Of a stretch of 34,964 bases of DNA, positions 31,413 to 34,964 are shown in pieces. Below the pieces are notes generated by a model. The model saw only the letters and a list, made by a program, of their open reading frames with translations. It made no database searches and was not told the origin of the DNA. Source of the DNA: Acidimicrobiales bacterium (GTDB lineage Bacteria; Actinomycetota; Acidimicrobiia; Acidimicrobiales; Aldehydirespiratoraceae). Each line of letters starts with the position of its first letter. Within the stretch, counting starts at the first letter, position 1. The DNA lies in contig JAKMFW010000063.1 in NCBI GenBank assembly GCA_022425325.1, positions 1 to 34,964 on the forward strand, read 5' to 3'. Position numbers and translations under genes: made by a program.

Positions 31413-32468
31413 GTGACTGTTCGCGTCGCCATCAATGGTTTCGGTCGTATCGGCCGAAACTTCTTCCGTGCTGCCAAGGAGCAGGGCGCTGACATCGACA
31501 TCGTCGCCGTCAATGACCTTGGCTCCATCGAGACCATGGCGCACCTGCTCATGCACGACAGTGTCGCCGGGCCCTACCCGGGCACCGTCAAGGCGACGAA
31601 GTCATCGATCACCGTCGACGGTCAGCGCCTCTCGGTGCTTTCCGAACGCGACCCAGCGGATCTCCCGTGGGAGGAGCTTGGTGTCGATGTCGTCATCGAA
31701 TCGACCGGCTTCTTCACCGGAAAGGACGGCGCCTCGGCCCATCTGGGGGCCGGCGCCAAGAAGGTCATCATCTCCGCTCCGTCCGGCGACGCCGACGGAA
31801 CGTTCGTCGTGGGTGTCAACGACGACACGTACAACCCGGCCCGCCAGCACATCATCTCGAACGCTTCGTGCACGACGAATTGCCTGGCACCGATGGTGAA
31901 GGTTCTCGAGGAAGCGTTCGGGCTCGAGCAGGGCTTGATGACCACCATCCATGCCTACACCGGTGATCAGCAGTTGGTTGACGGCCCGCACAGTGATGCT
32001 CGGCGGGCCCGAGCGGCTGCGGTCAACGTCGTCCCGACGTCGACGGGTGCTGCCTCGGCCATCGGTCTTGTCGTGAAGAAGCTCGACGGCAAGCTTGATG
32101 GCTCGGCGATCCGGGTGCCGATCCCCGCTGGTTCACTCACTGATCTCACAGTCGTGACCAAGAAAAAGACCGACGTCGACGCCATCAATGCAGCGTTCAA
32201 GGCGGCCGCCAGGTCCGGCCCGCTTCGCAAGGTTCTCGAGTTCAGCGAGGCGCCCATCGTGTCATCGGACATCGTCGGGAGCCGTGCCTCGTGTGTGTTC
32301 GACGCTCCGCTCACTCAGGGCAGCGGCAACCTCTTCAAGGTGTTCGGCTGGTACGACAACGAGACCGGGTACAGCCACCGTCTCGTCGATCTCGCCGTGA
32401 CGGTCGGGAAGAAGAAGGCTCCGGTGAAGAAGGCCGCCAAGCGGGCCACGAAGGCTGCTAGCAAGTAA
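31413..32468 (+). CDS. gap: Glyceraldehyde-3-phosphate dehydrogenase with basic tail
   Basis: This 351-residue type I GAPDH performs the NAD-dependent oxidation and phosphorylation of glyceraldehyde 3-phosphate. It has NGFGRIGRNFFRA at the N terminus, catalytic Cys153 in SNASCTTNCLAP, and the C-terminal WYDNETGYSHRLVDL. After the normal end (about residue 332) it carries KKKAPVKKAAKRATKAASK (333-351), like tails of HU and histone H1. The 351 residues exceed the usual 330-340. AGAGGAG (31401-31407) lies five bases before the GTG. First gene of a gap-pgk-tpiA operon. Confidence 0.96.
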   Translation: MTVRVAINGFGRIGRNFFRAAKEQGADIDIVAVNDLGSIETMAHLLMHDSVAGPYPGTVKATKSSITVDGQRLSVLSERDPADLPWEELGVDVVIESTGFFTGKDGASAHLGAGAKKVIISAPSGDADGTFVVGVNDDTYNPARQHIISNASCTTNCLAPMVKVLEEAFGLEQGLMTTIHAYTGDQQLVDGPHSDARRARAAAVNVVPTSTGAASAIGLVVKKLDGKLDGSAIRVPIPAGSLTDLTVVTKKKTDVDAINAAFKAAARSGPLRKVLEFSEAPIVSSDIVGSRASCVFDAPLTQGSGNLFKVFGWYDNETGYSHRLVDLAVTVGKKKAPVKKAAKRATKAASK

Positions 32469-32471
32469 GGA

Positions 32472-33602
32472 ATGATCGACGTTCCTCGCCTGGAAGATCT
32501 GGGCGATCTCAGCGGCAAGTCCGTCCTGGTCCGGGCCGATTTCAATGTGCCCATCAGAGATGGGCGCATCACTGACGATCTCCGGATTCGAGCGGCGGTC
32601 CCGACGCTGCGCTACCTGTTGGCGGCCGGGGCCAGCGTCACTGCCTGCACCCACCTCGGCCGCCCGAAAGGCGAGCCCGACCCGGCCTATAGCGTCGAAC
32701 CGGTGCGGGCGAAGCTCGCCGAGTGGCTTCCCGAGGTGATCCTGCTCGACAACCTCCGGTTCGATCCTGGCGAGACGGCGAATGATCCCGCCTTCGTCCA
32801 GGCGCTCATCGAAGGTCACGACGCCTACGTCAACGACGCCTTCGGAGCGTCCCACCGTGCGCATGCGTCGATCGTCGGGCCCCCGCAGTTCCTCCCATCA
32901 GCCGCCGGACGTCTCCTGCACCGCGAAGTCGAGGTACTCGGCGGGATGAACGACCGACCGCGCCGTCCGTTCGTGGCGGTCATGGGCGGGTCGAAGGTCA
33001 GCGACAAGCTTGCGGTCATCGAGGCCCTGCTCGATCAGGTCGATTCCTTGATCGTCGGTGGCGGTATGTGCTTCACCTTCCTGAAGGCGAAGGGACACAA
33101 TATCGGCTCGTCGCTGTGCGAGGACGACATGGTCGAGATCTGCAAGGCGCTCCTTGACGGCCCGAAGACAATTCATCTTCCTTACGACATCACCGCTATG
33201 GGTCCTGACGGGATGCTGTTCGAACCGGAAGCGGGCGGCGATGTCCGCCAGATCGGTGTGGAGATCCCTGACGGTTGGATGGGGGTCGACATCGGTCCTG
33301 GTTCCGCAGCCCAGTTCGGCGATGTCATCCATCAGGCTGGCACCGTCCTCTGGAACGGTCCGATGGGCGTCTTCGAGGATCCCCGATTCGCTGGCGGCAC
33401 CGGTGCCGTCGCACAGGCGATGGCCGACACGAAGGCGTTCACGATTGTCGGCGGCGGCGACAGCGCTGCCGCTGCCAAACAGTTCAAGGTCGACCGCGAC
33501 ATGGACCATGTGTCCACGGGCGGCGGCGCATCATTGGAGTTGATCGAGAAGGGCGATCTGCCCGGTCTCGAGGCCCTGAGAGGAGCACCGAATGTCCGGT
33601 GA
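32472..33602 (+). CDS. pgk: Phosphoglycerate kinase
   Basis: This 376-residue kinase makes ATP from 1,3-bisphosphoglycerate. It has VLVRADFNVP, THLGRPKG, the YVNDAFGASHRAHAS substrate block, GGSKVSDKL and the C-terminal GGGDSAAA nucleotide-binding segment. It is shorter than the usual 390-400 but all motifs are present; the C-terminal part after STGGGASLELIEKG is compact. Only three bases separate it from gap, and its last 11 bases overlap tpiA, so expression of the three enzymes is coupled. Confidence 0.96.
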   Translation: MIDVPRLEDLGDLSGKSVLVRADFNVPIRDGRITDDLRIRAAVPTLRYLLAAGASVTACTHLGRPKGEPDPAYSVEPVRAKLAEWLPEVILLDNLRFDPGETANDPAFVQALIEGHDAYVNDAFGASHRAHASIVGPPQFLPSAAGRLLHREVEVLGGMNDRPRRPFVAVMGGSKVSDKLAVIEALLDQVDSLIVGGGMCFTFLKAKGHNIGSSLCEDDMVEICKALLDGPKTIHLPYDITAMGPDGMLFEPEAGGDVRQIGVEIPDGWMGVDIGPGSAAQFGDVIHQAGTVLWNGPMGVFEDPRFAGGTGAVAQAMADTKAFTIVGGGDSAAAAKQFKVDRDMDHVSTGGGASLELIEKGDLPGLEALRGAPNVR

Positions 33603-34377
33603 CCGCAAGCCGCTCATCAGCGGGAATTGGAAGATGAACCACAACCACTTCGAGTCCATCCAGACGGTCCAGAAGCTGGCCTATGCGATCGAGAAGGACG
33701 ACTACGAGGCCTGTGATGTCTCGGTGCATCCGCCGTTCACCGACCTACGTTCGGTACAGACCGTTCTGCAGGCCGACAAGATCCCGGTGTCGCTCGGCGC
33801 GCAGAATGTGCACGAGGCGGAGAAAGGGGCATTCACCGGCGAGGTGTCAGCGGGGATGCTCGACAAACTCGACGTGGAGTACGTGATCGTTGGCCACAGC
33901 GAACGGCGTGAGCTGTTCGGCGAGACCGATGAGGTCGTCAACGCGAAAGCCACTGCGGTGCTCCACACAGGTATGACCCCGATCGTGTGTGTGGGAGAAA
34001 CGCTCGAGGAGCGCACGGAGGGCAGGGCCCAGGCCCGCGTCACCGAGCAACTCGGTGGTTCGCTGGCAGGACTCAAGCCCGAGACCGTCGAGGACATCGT
34101 CATCGCGTACGAGCCGATCTGGGCGATCGGCACCGGGGAGACGGCCACTCCGGGCGACGCGCAGGAGATGTGTGCCCACATCCGATCTCGGATCGCTGAG
34201 ACCTTCGGCGCGAAAGCGGCGGAGTCGGTGCGTATTCAATACGGCGGTTCGGTAAAGCCCGGGAACGCGCCCGAACTCATGGCCCAGCCCGATATCGACG
34301 GCGCGTTGGTCGGCGGCGCGAGTCTCAACGCCGAGGACTTCGCCCGGATCGTCAAGTACCGGATCTACCAGGCCTAA
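33592..34377 (+). CDS. tpiA: Triosephosphate isomerase
   Basis: This 261-residue TIM barrel interconverts glyceraldehyde 3-phosphate and dihydroxyacetone phosphate. It has Asn12 and Lys14 in GNWKMN, the electrophile His102 in VGHSERR, the base Glu174 in AYEPIWAIGTG and the phosphate-binding YGGSVKPGN. AGGAG at 33581-33585 gives a good ribosome-binding site six bases before the ATG, inside pgk. Last glycolytic gene before secG. Confidence 0.97.
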   Translation: MSGDRKPLISGNWKMNHNHFESIQTVQKLAYAIEKDDYEACDVSVHPPFTDLRSVQTVLQADKIPVSLGAQNVHEAEKGAFTGEVSAGMLDKLDVEYVIVGHSERRELFGETDEVVNAKATAVLHTGMTPIVCVGETLEERTEGRAQARVTEQLGGSLAGLKPETVEDIVIAYEPIWAIGTGETATPGDAQEMCAHIRSRIAETFGAKAAESVRIQYGGSVKPGNAPELMAQPDIDGALVGGASLNAEDFARIVKYRIYQA

Positions 34378-34424
34378 TCCTGAGCCCGCTTGGTCAGGAA
34401 TGCCGATCGGGCCGGTTGTTTCGG

Positions 34425-34430
34425 TATCCT
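34425..34430 (+). promoter_or_regulatory. -10 hexamer of secG
   Basis: TATCCT ends seven bases before the GTG at 34438. Confidence 0.55.
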
Positions 34431-34437
34431 GCTTGCC

Positions 34438-34662
34438 GTGATCTGGTTCGTCGCCCCACTGCACATCCTCTCTGCGCTCGCCTTGGTCTTTCTTGTGCTT
34501 CTGCACAGCGGCAAAGGTGGCGGGCTTTCCGACATGTTCGGTGGCGGTGCAGGGGCGGCAGCCGCCGGCTCGACCGTCGTTGAGCGCAATCTCGATCGCA
34601 TCACCGTGCTTGCTGCACTGGTGTTCGGTTTCACCTCGATCGCCTACGGCCTGATCTTCTAG
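34438..34662 (+). CDS. secG: Preprotein translocase subunit SecG
   Basis: This 74-residue protein has two transmembrane segments (about 9-23 LHILSALALVFLVLL and 55-72 VLAALVFGFTSIAYGLI). They are joined by the hallmark SGKGGGLSDMFGGGAGAAAAGS loop. It is the small subunit of the SecYEG channel. I use the GTG at 34438, placed by TATCCT seven bases upstream; an ATG-like start at 34390 would add a cysteine-bearing, non-family N terminus. tpiA-secG is a standard actinobacterial neighbourhood. Confidence 0.93.
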   Translation: MIWFVAPLHILSALALVFLVLLHSGKGGGLSDMFGGGAGAAAAGSTVVERNLDRITVLAALVFGFTSIAYGLIF

Positions 34663-34663
34663 A

Positions 34664-34678
34664 CCCTCGTTTCGGGGG
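34664..34678 (+). terminator. Short hairpin after secG
   Basis: CCCTCG and CGGGGG pair (one T-G) around TTT. No T-tract follows. Confidence 0.35.
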
Positions 34679-34725
34679 CGTTATCCCCGCCGCGATTGGA
34701 GGGTGGCGCAAGCACGCCGTCGCGC

Positions 34726-34731
34726 TACGCT
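34726..34731 (+). promoter_or_regulatory. Possible -10 of tRNA-Leu(AAG)
   Basis: TACGCT lies 39 bases before the tRNA 5' end, the same box and similar distance as at the first tRNA-Leu. Confidence 0.4.
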
Positions 34732-34764
34732 TCGTCTCCGCATCCGGGTCTCCCGGGTGGCCAC

Positions 34765-34848
34765 GTCGGAGTGGCGGAATTGGCAGACGCGCTGGCTTAA
34801 GGTGCCAGTGCCCGTTAGGGCGTGGGGGTTCAAGTCCCCCCTCCGACA
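34765..34848 (+). tRNA. tRNA-Leu (anticodon AAG)
   Basis: An 84-base class II tRNA. Acceptor arms GTCGGAG and CTCCGAC pair perfectly. The anticodon stem CTGGC/GCCAG encloses TTAAGGT, which places AAG at 34799-34801. A long variable arm and the T arm GGGGG-TTCAAGT-CCCCC follow. GTGGCGGAATTGGCAGACGCGC is the leucine-type D region. CCA is not encoded. Confidence 0.93.
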
Positions 34849-34860
34849 CAGCAATCCCGG

Positions 34861-34889
34861 GCCCCTCGGCCTGGGGTTTGTTGGTTTTC
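34861..34889 (+). terminator. Terminator after tRNA-Leu(AAG)
   Basis: CCCC and GGGG (34862-34865, 34873-34876) pair, extended by G-T pairs, and are followed by TTTGTTGGTTTT. Confidence 0.5.
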
Positions 34890-34910
34890 GGGGCATTACG
34901 AACGACGAAG

Positions 34911-34916
34911 TACGGT
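34911..34916 (+). promoter_or_regulatory. -10 hexamer of the terminal gene
   Basis: TACGGT ends seven bases before the ATG at 34924. Confidence 0.5.
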
Positions 34917-34923
34917 CAGTTCG

Positions 34924-34964
34924 ATGGAAGAGATCACGATCGCAGTCCGCGGCCTCGAATTTCC
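34924..34964 (+). CDS. Start of an unidentified gene, cut by the window end
   Basis: Only MEEITIAVRGLEF is visible. The leaderless -10 box seven bases upstream supports it as a true start. The product cannot be told. Confidence 0.45.
   Translation, partial: MEEITIAVRGLEF

Noticed and set aside
1-34964. CRISPR array, insertion sequence, prophage or integrated element
   Set aside because: No spaced direct repeats, transposase, integrase or flanking duplications were found, and gene content is core throughout. The HNH gene alone is not evidence of mobility.

Overview
The window is a high-GC, gene-dense bacterial chromosome segment that reads as actinobacterial, most likely class Acidimicrobiia. 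The evidence is gene order. pdtaR-polA-rpsA-coaE-uvrB-uvrA, with a lipid-transfer-type thiolase plus DUF35 pair on the same stretch, recalls the mycobacterial Rv1626-Rv1638 region. uvrC-rapZ-yvcK-gap-pgk-tpiA-secG is the other classic actinobacterial block. The two are joined here. An EchA20-like crotonase, a group II truncated haemoglobin and GTG starts fit the same phylum. This is a core-genome region: I see no phage, insertion sequence, CRISPR array or island.

Layout. 1-4.6 kb: a CrtC/AttH-like protein facing a DUF35-thiolase-crotonase operon, then a convergent GHMP kinase preceded by a tiny upstream ORF. 4.6-6.9 kb: glbO, an HU protein, and bcp-fabZ-SnoaL-like. 6.9-11.3 kb (minus strand): the type II fatty-acid operon fabD-fabH-fabG-acpP-fabF. 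With fabZ on the other strand, the window holds most of FAS II but no enoyl reductase or acetyl-CoA carboxylase. 11.3-14.2 kb: a small membrane protein, tRNA-Leu(CAA), a membrane protein, an SRPBCC protein, a DUF3105 lipoprotein, a coiled-coil protein and the ANTAR response regulator PdtaR. 14.2-21 kb: polA, an HNH protein, a methyltransferase, a non-pyrrolysine MttB-family protein and rpsA. 21-29 kb: coaE, uvrB, uvrA and uvrC, so all three UvrABC subunits lie nearly together. 29-34.7 kb: methyltransferase-rapZ-yvcK, then gap-pgk-tpiA and secG. The end holds a second tRNA-Leu, whose anticodon reads AAG, and the first codons of another gene.

The clearest global signal is regulatory. At sixteen gene starts a TANNNT hexamer ends 6-8 nt before the start codon, so transcription should begin at or next to the start codon and the mRNAs should be leaderless. 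Shine-Dalgarno motifs appear mainly at genes with real leaders (HU, fabD, gap, the SRPBCC gene) or inside operons (acpP, tpiA). I used this pattern to choose several start codons.

No single gene cluster stands out as an undescribed system. The best leads are: a 17-codon leaderless upstream ORF overlapping the GHMP-kinase start; a probable promoter and a LacI-type operator for glycolysis embedded in the 3' end of yvcK; a fabD leader able to hide its ribosome-binding site; FabD fused to a biotin/lipoyl-like domain without the acceptor lysine; GAPDH with a lysine/alanine-rich tail; and an A34 tRNA-Leu.
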